Positions 39,877 to 48,152 of a stretch of 64,000 bases of DNA are shown piece after piece; within the stretch, counting starts at the first letter, position 1; each line of letters starts with the position of its first letter. Both the position numbers and the translations under genes were made by a program. Source of the DNA: Patescibacteria group bacterium. GTDB taxonomy: Bacteria; Patescibacteriota; Patescibacteriia; 2-12-FULL-60-25. Under the pieces are notes generated by a model. The model was given only the letters and a program-made list of their open reading frames with translations, had not been told where the DNA came from and ran no database searches. The stretch lies in the NCBI GenBank assembly GCA_028688515.1, contig JAQTXZ010000001.1, positions 1 through 64,000 on the forward strand, given 5' to 3'.

Positions 39877-40043
39877 GCCAATTTTTGGCTTATTCTATCT
39901 TAATTAATCCGATATTTTGTCGGAAAATCCCATCTTCGGCCACAACGATTTGATGGCCTGTCCTCCCAAGTCGGGGGATCGTCAAATCTGCTGAAGAGAG
40001 GTATAAGGCTCTCGGGTCATAAAATGACTGCGAGATCAAAACT
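39877..40043 (+). promoter_or_regulatory. structured rpsB leader
   Basis: A leader of about 167 nt, long for this genome. GATTTGA (39947-39953) pairs with TCAAATC (39982-39988), with an inner TCCTCC/GGGGGA stem. Then GAGAG..CTCTC and, earlier, CCGA..TCGG hairpins follow. It could be an autoregulatory S2-binding site; inference. Confidence 0.5.
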
Positions 40044-40796
40044 ATGGCTAAGCTCCCTACGCTCGTAGAGATGCTGGAGGCCGGTGTGCATTTTGGCCAC
40101 CGCACTTCCAAATGGCATCCCAAGATGAGCAAATTCCTGTTCGGCTCGCGCCAGGGAATACATATTATTAATCTCGAACAAACGCAAAAGGCGTTGGACG
40201 AGGCAATGGCTTTTTGTAAACAAACAACCGGACGCGGTGGAATTGTTTTGTTCGTCGGTACCAAAAAGCAAGCTGCGCCGATAATCGAAACTGCTGCAAA
40301 AGATGCCGGCATGCCGTTTATCACCAAGCGCTGGCTTGGCGGAACGATGACTAATTTTTCGGTCATCGCTCAACTTCTTAAGCGTTTTAAAGATCTCAAG
40401 CGCCGCCACGAAAAAGGCGAGCTTGGCAAATATACCAAACTTGAGCAGCTAAAATTCAGCGAACAAATTACAATTTTGGAAGACAAGGTCGGCGGCATTC
40501 AAGACATGAACCGCATTCCGGACGCCATCTTCATCGAAGATATTCACAAAGATAAAACAGCTTTGACCGAAGCTGTTCGCCGCGGAGTCAAAATCATCGC
40601 CATCTGCGATTCAAACGTCAATCCGCAGGATGTCGATTACCCGATTCCTGCCAATGATGATGCTGTTAAAGCAATCTCATTGATCGTTGGTTTGCTTGGC
40701 CAGGCCTGCAAACAGGGCAAGGACGAATGGGAGGCCGGACGCTCGCGCCTAGCCGGCTCGTTGGTGCAAAGCGGACCGAGAGAAACTAAAAAATAA
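40044..40796 (+). CDS. rpsB: 30S ribosomal protein S2
   Basis: S2, full length at 250 residues: LLEAGVHFGHRTSKWHPKM-type N-terminus (MLEAGVHFGHRTSKWHP), FVGTKKQAAPIIETAA, RWLGGTMTNF, PDAIFIEDIHKDKTALTEA and IPANDDAVKAISL. It is followed by tsf after a heptamer block, the usual rpsB-tsf order. Confidence 0.97.
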   Translation: MAKLPTLVEMLEAGVHFGHRTSKWHPKMSKFLFGSRQGIHIINLEQTQKALDEAMAFCKQTTGRGGIVLFVGTKKQAAPIIETAAKDAGMPFITKRWLGGTMTNFSVIAQLLKRFKDLKRRHEKGELGKYTKLEQLKFSEQITILEDKVGGIQDMNRIPDAIFIEDIHKDKTALTEAVRRGVKIIAICDSNVNPQDVDYPIPANDDAVKAISLIVGLLGQACKQGKDEWEAGRSRLAGSLVQSGPRETKK

Positions 40797-40905
40797 TTAA
40801 GAATTAATAATTAAGAATTAAGAATGTTGGAGTCGCTGCGCTGAATTTATTTCTTTCACAACGAAATTCATAATTCATAATTCTTAATTCATAATTGAAA
40901 AGTGA
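40797..40905. repeat. inverted heptamer arrays, AATTAAG / AATTCAT type
   Basis: Left: AATTAAG, AATTAAT, AATTAAG, AATTAAG. Right: AATTCAT, AATTCAT, AATTCTT, AATTCAT. All in exact 7-nt phase, core about 45 nt, between rpsB and tsf. Confidence 0.88.
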
Positions 40906-40908
40906 GTT

Positions 40909-41517
40909 ATGTCAGACGCAAAAACAGTCGCGGAATTGCGCGACAAAACAGGGGCGGGCATGATGGCCTGCAAAAAAGCTTTGGACGAAGCCGGCGGTAA
41001 CTTGGAAAAGGCCGTCGAGGTATTGCGTAGAATGGGTGAGATGAAAGCCGCGCAAAAAACGGCAGAACGTACAACGGCAGAAGGCATTGTCGCAACATAT
41101 TTGCACCACAACAAAAAGATGGCGGCTATGCTCGAACTTCAATGCGAGTCCGACTTTGTGGCGCGCAACGATGACTTTGTGAATTTTGCCAATGATTTGG
41201 CCATGCAAGTTGCTGCCATGAATCCGGATTTCCTTTCTCCGGAGTCGGTCCCGGAAGCGGACTTGGAACGTCAGCGCAAGTTGTTTTTGGAAGAAGTCGC
41301 AAACGACAACAAGCCCGAAGAAATTAAAGTAAAAATCGTTCAGGGTAAAATCGACAAATGGTTGAACGAAGTTTGCCTCACTAAACAATCATTCTTCAAA
41401 GACGAAGAAAAAACAGTCGAACAACTGGTCAATGAAAAAATCGCCAAAATCGGCGAAAAGATCGTTATCGCCAGATTTGTGCGCTGGGAGTTGGGCAAAA
41501 AGGGGACGAGCTGCTAG
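40909..41517 (+). CDS. tsf: translation elongation factor Ts
   Basis: Nucleotide exchange factor for EF-Tu. The 202-residue protein has the N-terminal UBA-like helix (AELRDKTGAGMMACKKALDEAGG), AERTTAEGIV, LELQCESDFVARNDDF and EKIVIARFVRW. Shorter than the 280-residue E. coli form, as is common for the compact type. Paired with rpsB. Confidence 0.96.
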   Translation: MSDAKTVAELRDKTGAGMMACKKALDEAGGNLEKAVEVLRRMGEMKAAQKTAERTTAEGIVATYLHHNKKMAAMLELQCESDFVARNDDFVNFANDLAMQVAAMNPDFLSPESVPEADLERQRKLFLEEVANDNKPEEIKVKIVQGKIDKWLNEVCLTKQSFFKDEEKTVEQLVNEKIAKIGEKIVIARFVRWELGKKGTSC

Positions 41518-41535
41518 TCAGTTGATCCCTCCGTT

Positions 41536-41672
41536 TGTCATCCTCGGGCGTAGTTCGACGACGTAAAGTCGCGTGGCGACCACGTCGCTTTACGCGAAGA
41601 CCCGGGGATCCAGTAGTATCAGTTTGTTTCAAACTAATTTTATTAGATCTCCGCATCCGCGAGGATGACAGA
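41536..41672. repeat. family A repeat with nested GTAAAG palindrome
   Basis: Family A ends ('gtcatcctcgggcg', 'agacccggggatcc', 'gcgaggatgaca') are interrupted at 41562-41594 by an inverted repeat CGTAAAG..CTTTACG with CGTGG/CCACG inside. A relative of the inner palindrome is at 63557-63587. Confidence 0.75.
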
Positions 41673-41701
41673 AAGAAAAGGGCGAGGGGAGTCTGAAGAC
41701 A

Positions 41702-41735
41702 GCCGCCGGGTTTTTTACTCGGCGGTTTTGTTTTT
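41702..41735 (+). terminator. terminator of rpsB-tsf
   Basis: GCCGCC pairs with GGCGGT around a T-rich loop; TTTTGTTTTT follows. Confidence 0.75.
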
Positions 41736-41769
41736 GGCTAATTTTAGATAATAAAGTACGCTTCATCCC

Positions 41770-41798
41770 TTGACAAAACCCCATTTTTATGCTAAATT
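41770..41798 (+). promoter_or_regulatory. promoter of 41916 gene
   Basis: TTGACA (41770-41775), 17-nt spacer, TAAATT (41793-41798). Leader about 110 nt. Confidence 0.75.
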
Positions 41799-41915
41799 AT
41801 CGCAAATCTTAATAGATTGCGGACTTTGACTTTAGTGCTTAATTGCAACGGCAAGCCTGGACTTTTCGCATGGTGCGGAGAGTGTGGGGTAAGCCAAGCG
41901 AAGAAGGGGGCCATC

Positions 41916-42674
41916 ATGGCCGCGACAAAGAAAGACTTTGGGCTGGTGATCTGGGTATTTGGTTGGTTGCTCGGCATTGCGACTACAATCCGCAAAATCA
42001 CAAATGAGATGGACGTGCCGTTTGATGCCTTCGAGCGTCTCGGTTCACCCGGCGGTGTGGACACCATTCGGCGAATGGTCGAGGTGGTTCGTACCGACTG
42101 GCAGGCCGAGCAACTCGTGCCGGTCAAGGTCACGGCGGTCAAGCCTGCACTCCAGGCGCAAGGGGACAATCCATATCGGAGCACCTCAACGAACGGCGCA
42201 GCCGACGTGGTCACTGTGCCCGACCTTTCACCTGCCGAGCTGGTAGCATGGGCGCACAAGAAGGTTGACTTTACCCATGTCAATCCAAACCTTAAGGCCT
42301 GGGATTTCAATCAGTATCGAGTTCCTGAAGGCCAAACGCCACGGTATTTGGAGGTACGTGGCAAGCGCTACGAGGTCCTGACATGGAGACCCGGCGAGAG
42401 AGTAACGACGCAGCAGGTTCGGGACCACTTCGCAGCCTTGAAAGCGGATGGTAACACGGCCGCTTTCATTGCGTGGATCGCAGAGAAGAATCCAGTGGGA
42501 TGGTGCACTTCAATCCCAAGCGATGAAGCTCTGTTCTTCCGTGACGGCGACGGCAACCTGTACGTTCTGTACTTCGGTCGTGACGTCGCTAACCGCGGTC
42601 TGAATCTGGATGACGTCGGGCACGACTGGAACGCTGGGTGGGTTTTTGCGGCTTTCCGCGAGATTGCTTCCTAG
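41916..42674 (+). CDS. orphan family protein, paralogue of 10070-10561
   Basis: A 252-residue protein. The N-terminal third has a hydrophobic stretch (LVIWVFGWLLGIATTI, about residues 10-25) that could be a membrane helix. The C-terminal part (about 95-252) is homologous to the whole 10070 protein: VPDLS, RGKRYEVLTWRPGE, GNTAAFIAW, CTSIPSDEALFFRDGDGNLYV and a final W.FAAFREIA. The function is unknown. ATG 41916 is set by AAGGGGG 5 nt upstream. Own promoter and terminator. Confidence 0.8.
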   Translation: MAATKKDFGLVIWVFGWLLGIATTIRKITNEMDVPFDAFERLGSPGGVDTIRRMVEVVRTDWQAEQLVPVKVTAVKPALQAQGDNPYRSTSTNGAADVVTVPDLSPAELVAWAHKKVDFTHVNPNLKAWDFNQYRVPEGQTPRYLEVRGKRYEVLTWRPGERVTTQQVRDHFAALKADGNTAAFIAWIAEKNPVGWCTSIPSDEALFFRDGDGNLYVLYFGRDVANRGLNLDDVGHDWNAGWVFAAFREIAS

Positions 42675-42704
42675 CACTCGGTTCGGATACTTGGCTCTCA
42701 TCTG

Positions 42705-42726
42705 AACATCCTGCAGGATGTTTTTA
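42705..42726 (+). terminator. terminator of 41916 gene
   Basis: AACATCCT and AGGATGTT form a perfect stem followed by TTTTT. Confidence 0.85.
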
Positions 42727-42756
42727 GTTATTTTTTATCTAAACCATCCCCATTTC

Positions 42757-42785
42757 TTGACCAAAAGGCCAATAAAGCCTATCAT
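42757..42785 (+). promoter_or_regulatory. infB promoter, leaderless
   Basis: TTGACC (42757-42762), 17-nt spacer, TATCAT (42780-42785). The ATG at 42792 begins 6 nt after the -10 box, at the expected start of transcription. Confidence 0.75.
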
Positions 42786-42791
42786 GCTGCC

Positions 42792-44822
42792 ATGAATGTA
42801 AGCGATTTGGCACGACGTTTAAAGGTTACGCCGCAAGAGCTGTTGGATAAGCTCCCGGCTTTGGGTTTTGATATTGGGGCGCATGCCATCAAGCTGGATA
42901 ACCAGATGGCGGAAAAGATTTTCCGCAAGTGGATTGAGCAGGCGCGTCGAGAGCGTTTGCGCGGACAGTTGCTTTCGGGTAGTCAGCAGACGCAGAATGC
43001 GTCGATGGCGGAACCCGGAGCTAAAAAGTCTGTGACGCTTCCGGAAATTATTATTGTCCGTGAATTGGCAGGCAAACTCAATTTGCCTGTGACTCGCGTG
43101 ATTCAAGAATTGATGCGCGCCGGCATTCTGGCCTCGCAAAACGAACGTCTGGATTTTGAGACGGCGGCCATTATTTCTGACGAGTTGGGTTTTGAAGCCA
43201 AGAAGGAAGATGGGAACAAACCGACAGTCGAAGCTGCGCAGGCGCAGGATCGTTTGAAAGAAATTTTGGATACTCAAGAAACAGGAAAAATAATTTTGCG
43301 TCCGCCGGTTGTCGTCGTGATGGGTCACGTTGACCACGGCAAGACGAAAACGCTCGATGCCATTCGCAGAACGAATGTTATGGAGGGCGAAGCCGGAGGT
43401 ATTACGCAGCATATCGGCGCTTATCAAGCGCAGCGCAAGGGGCGTCTTATAACTTTTATTGATACGCCCGGACACGAAGCTTTTACCGTTATGCGTTCGC
43501 GTGGCGCGAAGGTTGCTGACATTGCCATTTTAGTCGTTGCGGCGGATGACGGCGTGCAGCCGCAAACCAAAGAGGTTATAGACATTATTCATGCGGCGCA
43601 TCTGCCGTTTGTCGTTGCTTTGAATAAAATAGATAAACCGGACGCAGATCCGGATCGCGTGTTGGCGCAGCTGGCGGATTACGGAGTTACGACCGAAGCT
43701 TGGGGAGGTACTGTGCCAATCGTCAAAATTTCTGCCAAGCAGGGAACCGGTATCGACGATTTACTGGAAATGATTTTGCTTTTGGCGGACATGAATGCGG
43801 AACAGATAAAAGCCGATCCCAGCCGCCTCGCGGCGGGAACAATCATCGAATCGCACGTCGACAAAGCGGAAGGCCCTGTCGCCACGATTCTCGTCCAAAC
43901 CGGAACATTGCATCGCAATGATTGGCTTGGCATGAACGGCAGTTTGTACGGCCGCGTGCGAGCCATGCGCGATTGGAACGGCAAACTTATAGACGAAGCC
44001 GCCCCGGGCGTGCCGGTTAAAGTACTTGGCTTTAAAGTTGCGCCGGCGGTCGGAGACACCATGGAGGTGCCGGTAGATTTTAAAAAGTTGGAAAGAAAAG
44101 CAAAATCAAATCAGCAGATCGCCAACCAATTTACTGCAGTCAAAGCAACCAAGACCGAGGGAGCGGAAGGCGAGCAAAAGAAGCTCATGTTAAACATCGT
44201 TTTGAAAGCGGATGTCTTGGGTTCTCTGGAAGCTATTTTGGGCATGCTTGAAAAGATTGATCACGAATATGTCGGGGTTGAACTTTTGAAGAAGGGCTTG
44301 GGCAACATCACGGAAAATGATATCGACAGCGCGGCGGCTGCAACTCCGTCTGTCGTCTACGGATTTAATACCGTTGCCACGCCTCAGGCTTCTGTAATGG
44401 CGCGAGAGAAAAAAGTGGAAGTTAAACAAGTCAAAATCATTTACGAATTGATCGATGATGTAGTTGCTCGTTTAAACAAGATGCTTCCTCCGGAAGTGAT
44501 TCGTACTCCGCTTGGAACAAGCGAGGTCATCGCAATATTCCGCACCGAAAAAGATCGTATGGTGGTCGGCTGCAAAGTCAGACATGGAATGATGCAAAAA
44601 GATGCGAAGTTGATCGTCTGGCGCAAAGAAGGCGCAGAGGAACAGCCGATGGGAGAGGGTGTAATCGAATCTTTGCAGGTTGGTAAAGAACAGGTTAAGG
44701 AAGTTCAGCAAGGTCAGGAATGTGGCATCTCTTATCGCGGCAAAGAAAAACTGCAGGTTGGCGACAGGTTGGAGGTTTTTCACGAAGAGACTAAAATACG
44801 CAAGGTGGAGATACAGAGGTAA
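42792..44822 (+). CDS. infB: translation initiation factor IF-2
   Basis: The GTPase that places initiator tRNA. The 676-residue protein has a short N-terminus with an IF2_N-like domain ([20 protein letters not shown]) and a second such segment ([18 protein letters not shown]), then the G domain: G1 GHVDHGKT, G3 DTPGHEAF, G4 NKID and G5 SAKQGTG. The C-terminal domains follow. It lacks the long charged linker of E. coli IF-2. Leaderless promoter, as above. Confidence 0.97.
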   Translation: MNVSDLARRLKVTPQELLDKLPALGFDIGAHAIKLDNQMAEKIFRKWIEQARRERLRGQLLSGSQQTQNASMAEPGAKKSVTLPEIIIVRELAGKLNLPVTRVIQELMRAGILASQNERLDFETAAIISDELGFEAKKEDGNKPTVEAAQAQDRLKEILDTQETGKIILRPPVVVVMGHVDHGKTKTLDAIRRTNVMEGEAGGITQHIGAYQAQRKGRLITFIDTPGHEAFTVMRSRGAKVADIAILVVAADDGVQPQTKEVIDIIHAAHLPFVVALNKIDKPDADPDRVLAQLADYGVTTEAWGGTVPIVKISAKQGTGIDDLLEMILLLADMNAEQIKADPSRLAAGTIIESHVDKAEGPVATILVQTGTLHRNDWLGMNGSLYGRVRAMRDWNGKLIDEAAPGVPVKVLGFKVAPAVGDTMEVPVDFKKLERKAKSNQQIANQFTAVKATKTEGAEGEQKKLMLNIVLKADVLGSLEAILGMLEKIDHEYVGVELLKKGLGNITENDIDSAAAATPSVVYGFNTVATPQASVMAREKKVEVKQVKIIYELIDDVVARLNKMLPPEVIRTPLGTSEVIAIFRTEKDRMVVGCKVRHGMMQKDAKLIVWRKEGAEEQPMGEGVIESLQVGKEQVKEVQQGQECGISYRGKEKLQVGDRLEVFHEETKIRKVEIQR

Positions 44823-44940
44823 CTGGCGTACATCACGTACCACGTACAAACCGTCTCTCTCTGTCATCCTTGCGTAGGCGAGGATCCAGAATTCGACCGG
44901 ATGGATTCTCGCTTTCGCAAGAATGAAAATGATGGTAACT
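44822..44940. repeat. CACGTAC heptamers plus diverged family A repeat
   Basis: CGTACAT, CACGTAC, CACGTAC (44829-44850) followed by 'tgtcatccttgcgtaggcga' and 'gctttcgcaagaatgaaa' (44861-44935), a short diverged relative of family A. Confidence 0.6.
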
Positions 44941-44950
44941 TGATATCCTT

Positions 44951-45274
44951 ATGTCAGAAATCACACTTACACAAGACAACTTCGAATCAGAGGTCATAAA
45001 GTCCGACAAGCCAGTGCTGGTCGACTTTTGGGCACCGTGGTGCGGGCCGTGCAGAATGATGACGCCAATCATCGAAGAGCTGGCAACCGAGCTTGAAGGC
45101 AAAGTAAAAGTCGCCAAGATGAATGTGGACGAAAGTCAAAACATTGCTCAGCAGTTTAATATACTTTCCATTCCGACTTTTTTGATATTTAAAAACGGCA
45201 TGGTCGCGGATCAGATGGTTGGAGGATTGGAGAAAGAGACGTTAAAAGACAAGTTGTTGAGAATCGCGGAATAA
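44951..45274 (+). CDS. trxA: thioredoxin
   Basis: Disulfide reductase, 107 residues, complete. The active site WCGPC is in LVDFWAPWCGPCRMM, cis-Pro is in LSIPTFLIFKNG and the C-terminal helix is normal. No signal peptide, so cytoplasmic. It stands alone between infB and a membrane-anchored protein gene. Confidence 0.96.
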   Translation: MSEITLTQDNFESEVIKSDKPVLVDFWAPWCGPCRMMTPIIEELATELEGKVKVAKMNVDESQNIAQQFNILSIPTFLIFKNGMVADQMVGGLEKETLKDKLLRIAE

Positions 45275-45313
45275 AGTTCTGGTCGCGTCACGTATGTGGT
45301 ATACTTTGAGCGT

Positions 45314-46132
45314 ATGCCAATTAAAAGACATCCCGCGTCCCGCGTCCAAAGCGTCCCGCGTCAAGCGCTAAAGTTAGAAGTAACGAGAGCAAAATCGTCT
45401 TTTTGGACGGTTTTTGTTTTTATGCTGCTTTTTGCGGCGCTTTTTATCGTGGGATCAACAACGGTTCTGCTGTACGAGCAGCAACTCGGCATTGTCAACT
45501 TTATTGATTCCAGCCTTGGCGGAACGAATACGCCTTCGATGCAGGGCAGTTATCAGGAATCCGGCGTTAAAGGTCTGTTTATTTATTACAAACCGTGTCC
45601 GTCGACTTTCACCGGAGCGTGTGACGATGCGAGCTTGTACCGCCTCGCGGCGGATGGCTCCAAAGAAGTGATTGTCTCGAGTGTCAGAAATATACCGCAA
45701 TCTCCCGTTACAAGTGAGTTATTACAACCGATCGAACAAAGCGTCGGCGGCCAATACATCGTTTTTGGCGCCTGGGCATACGGATCCGAGCGCAACCCGA
45801 TGGATCAGCGCGTTTGGGTCTACGACACGCTCACGGGTCAAACCATTGCACGGGCCAACGTGCCGAAAGATTCCGTATTTTCTCCCGATTATAAATACGC
45901 AGCTAATCCAGTGAGAAAAGATGCAGACGTGAAAGAAATTCAAATTGTTGATATGGCTAGCAATAGCGTCGTTAAGACTGTCGATGCGCGGGAAAGTTAC
46001 ACTTTTGTTGGTACGAATGGATATGATGTTCAAATGCGATGGGAAGATGCGAAAGATCTTTATGTCACAGAGTTTATAATAGACACCAACAATATCGAAG
46101 CGGTGCGTGAAATACACGTTACTCTCAAATAA
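45314..46132 (+). CDS. membrane-anchored protein, N-terminus coded by CGTCCCG repeats
   Basis: A 272-residue protein. A basic N-terminus (KRHPASRVQSVPRQA) coded by a CGTCCCG heptamer array (about 45330-45365) precedes one membrane helix (about residues 29-58). The remaining 210 residues lie outside, beta-rich with Cys (KPCPSTFTGACDDASLYRL), and end in a propeller-like pattern (YDTLTGQTIARANV). TATACT ends 8 nt before ATG 45314. It is 8 nt upstream of gap and probably co-transcribed. Function unknown. Confidence 0.75.
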   Translation: MPIKRHPASRVQSVPRQALKLEVTRAKSSFWTVFVFMLLFAALFIVGSTTVLLYEQQLGIVNFIDSSLGGTNTPSMQGSYQESGVKGLFIYYKPCPSTFTGACDDASLYRLAADGSKEVIVSSVRNIPQSPVTSELLQPIEQSVGGQYIVFGAWAYGSERNPMDQRVWVYDTLTGQTIARANVPKDSVFSPDYKYAANPVRKDADVKEIQIVDMASNSVVKTVDARESYTFVGTNGYDVQMRWEDAKDLYVTEFIIDTNNIEAVREIHVTLK

Positions 46133-46140
46133 CTTCATCT

Positions 46141-47145
46141 ATGACAAATATTGCAATTAACGGTTTCGGACGCATCGGCCGCGGTGCGTTTAAAGCGGGA
46201 TATGACAAAAAGGGCTTTAACGTCGTTGCTATCAACGATCTTACGGACGCCAAAACTCTCGCACATTTGCTAAAGCACGATTCAACATATCGTACGTGGG
46301 ACAAGAAAGTTTCGTATGACGACAAGCATATCATCGTCGAAGGCAAAAAGATTCCTGTTGTTGCGGAAAAAGATCCTACTCTCTTGCCGTGGGGAAAGAT
46401 GAAAGTCGATGTCGTGCTCGAATGTACCGGGAGATTTACGAATGAGGAAGGCGCATCAAAACATCTGCAGGCCGGAGCTAAGCGCGTAATAATTTCTGCG
46501 CCGGCAAAAGGCGGCAACGTACCGACGCATGTCATCGGCGTGAACAACAAAGGCGCCGGCAAAAAGTCAAAAGTCATTAACAACGCTTCTTGCACGACAA
46601 ATTGCATTGCGCCTGTTGCGGCAATAATCAACGCCGCGTTTGGAATAAAAAAAGCGATGATGACGACCGTCCATTCTTATACTGCGGATCAAGTTTTGCA
46701 GGACGGCCCGCATAAAGATTTGCGCCGCGCTCGTTCTGCCGCGCAAAACATTGTACCGACGACAACCGGTGCCGCCATAGCAACGACAGAAGTCCTTCCG
46801 CAACTCAAAGGTCTGTTTGACGGCATTTCCATTCGCGTTCCAACGCCATGCGTTTCTATCGCTGATTTTACATTTTTGCTAAAAAAGAAAACCACCAAAG
46901 AAGCAGTCAACGCGGTATTGAAGAAGGCTGCTAAAAATCCTTTGTATAAAAATGTTTTAGAAGTTACGGAAGAGGAGTTGGTGTCATCCGATTTTATAGG
47001 CAATTCGGCGTCATCAATCGTTGATTTGCCTTTCACGCAAGTCGTCGACGGCGACATGGTTAAAGTCCTTGCTTGGTATGACAATGAATGGGGCTATTCG
47101 CACCGCTTGGCCGAGATGGCGCTTGAGGTGGGGAGAAATTTGTGA
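46141..47145 (+). CDS. gap: glyceraldehyde-3-phosphate dehydrogenase, type I
   Basis: Converts glyceraldehyde-3-P to 1,3-bisphosphoglycerate with NAD. The 334-residue protein has the NAD loop INGFGRIGRGAFK, the catalytic Cys in NASCTTNCIAP, TVHSYT, GAAIATTEVLPQLKG and WYDNEWGYSHRL. It is first of the lower-glycolysis genes here (gap, pgk, eno). The stop overlaps the GTG start of the phosphoesterase gene by 4 nt. Confidence 0.97.
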   Translation: MTNIAINGFGRIGRGAFKAGYDKKGFNVVAINDLTDAKTLAHLLKHDSTYRTWDKKVSYDDKHIIVEGKKIPVVAEKDPTLLPWGKMKVDVVLECTGRFTNEEGASKHLQAGAKRVIISAPAKGGNVPTHVIGVNNKGAGKKSKVINNASCTTNCIAPVAAIINAAFGIKKAMMTTVHSYTADQVLQDGPHKDLRRARSAAQNIVPTTTGAAIATTEVLPQLKGLFDGISIRVPTPCVSIADFTFLLKKKTTKEAVNAVLKKAAKNPLYKNVLEVTEEELVSSDFIGNSASSIVDLPFTQVVDGDMVKVLAWYDNEWGYSHRLAEMALEVGRNL

Positions 47146-48044
47146 AGTTAAACTTGCAAACTAACAATCAATCCTTTGCGATATTCGACGTAATAATGTC
47201 AGTGATGGCTTTTTTTGCGATTGTCCTTGCAATTGCTGGACTGTTCACCGGAGGTTATTTTCTATGGCTGGCAGGATTTATGTTGGTTTGCCTTTTTCTT
47301 TTGGCTGAAGGAGTTTTCATCGAACCAAAAAGACTTAAGATCACGCGTTTAAGACGTCCGCTCGTCAAAAATCCGAAAGTTTGGTTAAAAGCGGTTTTTA
47401 TTGCAGATTTGCATGCAGGTTCAAATAAGTCGAAGAGTTGGTATGACGGAATGTGGAACAAGATTAAACAGTTAGGGCCTGAATTGCTGTTAATCGGTGG
47501 AGATTGTGTCGTCGGTGATCCAAAGTTTATTGATAAACTCGACGGATTGGAAAAAGTCAGTCCGCGTCTTGGAAAATATTTCGTGTTGGGCAATCACGAC
47601 TATTTGGATGATCCACAGGCCGTCAAAGAGCAGGTGGAGGCTTGGGGGTGCGAGGATTTGACCAACAAAAGTCATGGCATAAAATTCCAAGGGCAAGATT
47701 TGCGATTGGTCGGCATGGATGAAACGCTTTTTGGCAAGCCGGATTTTAATTTCGTCAGAGATCCATCCGTCCCAACCGTTTGTCTTTCGCATCAAGCGGA
47801 TAACTTATTGGACATGAAAGAAGGTCAGGCGGACTTGGTGCTGTGCGGACATGCGCACGGCGGACAAATCAGATTTCCGTTAATTGGCAGCGTTGTTGTT
47901 CCGTCTAAACTCAAGAAGGCCGACATGGGTTTTAGGGTTATTAACGGTTTGCCGACATTTATCACGACTGGAATAGGCGAGGTGCTCATCCGCGCCAGAC
48001 TCTTCTGCCCGCCGGAAATTGTCGTTTTGGAATTGGGGTTGTAA
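47142..48044 (+). CDS. membrane-anchored metallophosphoesterase (YkuE-like)
   Basis: A 300-residue calcineurin-like phosphoesterase. Two membrane helices at the N-terminus (about 15-35 and 40-60) are followed by the metal motifs ADLHAG, LIGGDCV, LGNHDYL, CLSHQ and CGHAHGGQ. Relatives act on lipid A precursors or lipid phosphates near the membrane, but the substrate is not clear here. GTG start, overlapping gap by GTGA, implies translational coupling. Confidence 0.9.
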   Translation: MKLNLQTNNQSFAIFDVIMSVMAFFAIVLAIAGLFTGGYFLWLAGFMLVCLFLLAEGVFIEPKRLKITRLRRPLVKNPKVWLKAVFIADLHAGSNKSKSWYDGMWNKIKQLGPELLLIGGDCVVGDPKFIDKLDGLEKVSPRLGKYFVLGNHDYLDDPQAVKEQVEAWGCEDLTNKSHGIKFQGQDLRLVGMDETLFGKPDFNFVRDPSVPTVCLSHQADNLLDMKEGQADLVLCGHAHGGQIRFPLIGSVVVPSKLKKADMGFRVINGLPTFITTGIGEVLIRARLFCPPEIVVLELGL

Positions 48045-48050
48045 TGAAAC

Positions 48051-48131
48051 TGACAACTGACGTCTGACGACTCACAACTGACAACTTACAAGAGCAGATT
48101 GGCAACTCTTGTAAGTTGTTAGTTGTCAGTT
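48051..48131. repeat. inverted heptamer arrays, TGACAAC type
   Basis: Six units in exact 7-nt phase (TGACAAC, TGACGTC, TGACGAC, TCACAAC, TGACAAC, TTACAAG; 48051-48092). The inverse arm CTCTTGTAAGTTGT (48107-48120) gives a 14-bp stem with a 12-nt loop. TTTTTAA follows, so it could also stop transcription. Confidence 0.9.
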
Positions 48132-48138
48132 TTTAAGT

Positions 48139-48144
48139 TAAAAT
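48139..48144 (+). promoter_or_regulatory. -10 box of pgk
   Basis: TAAAAT 8 nt before ATG 48153; it fixes the start against a longer frame reaching into the repeat. Confidence 0.5.
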
Positions 48145-48152
48145 GTATCCGT

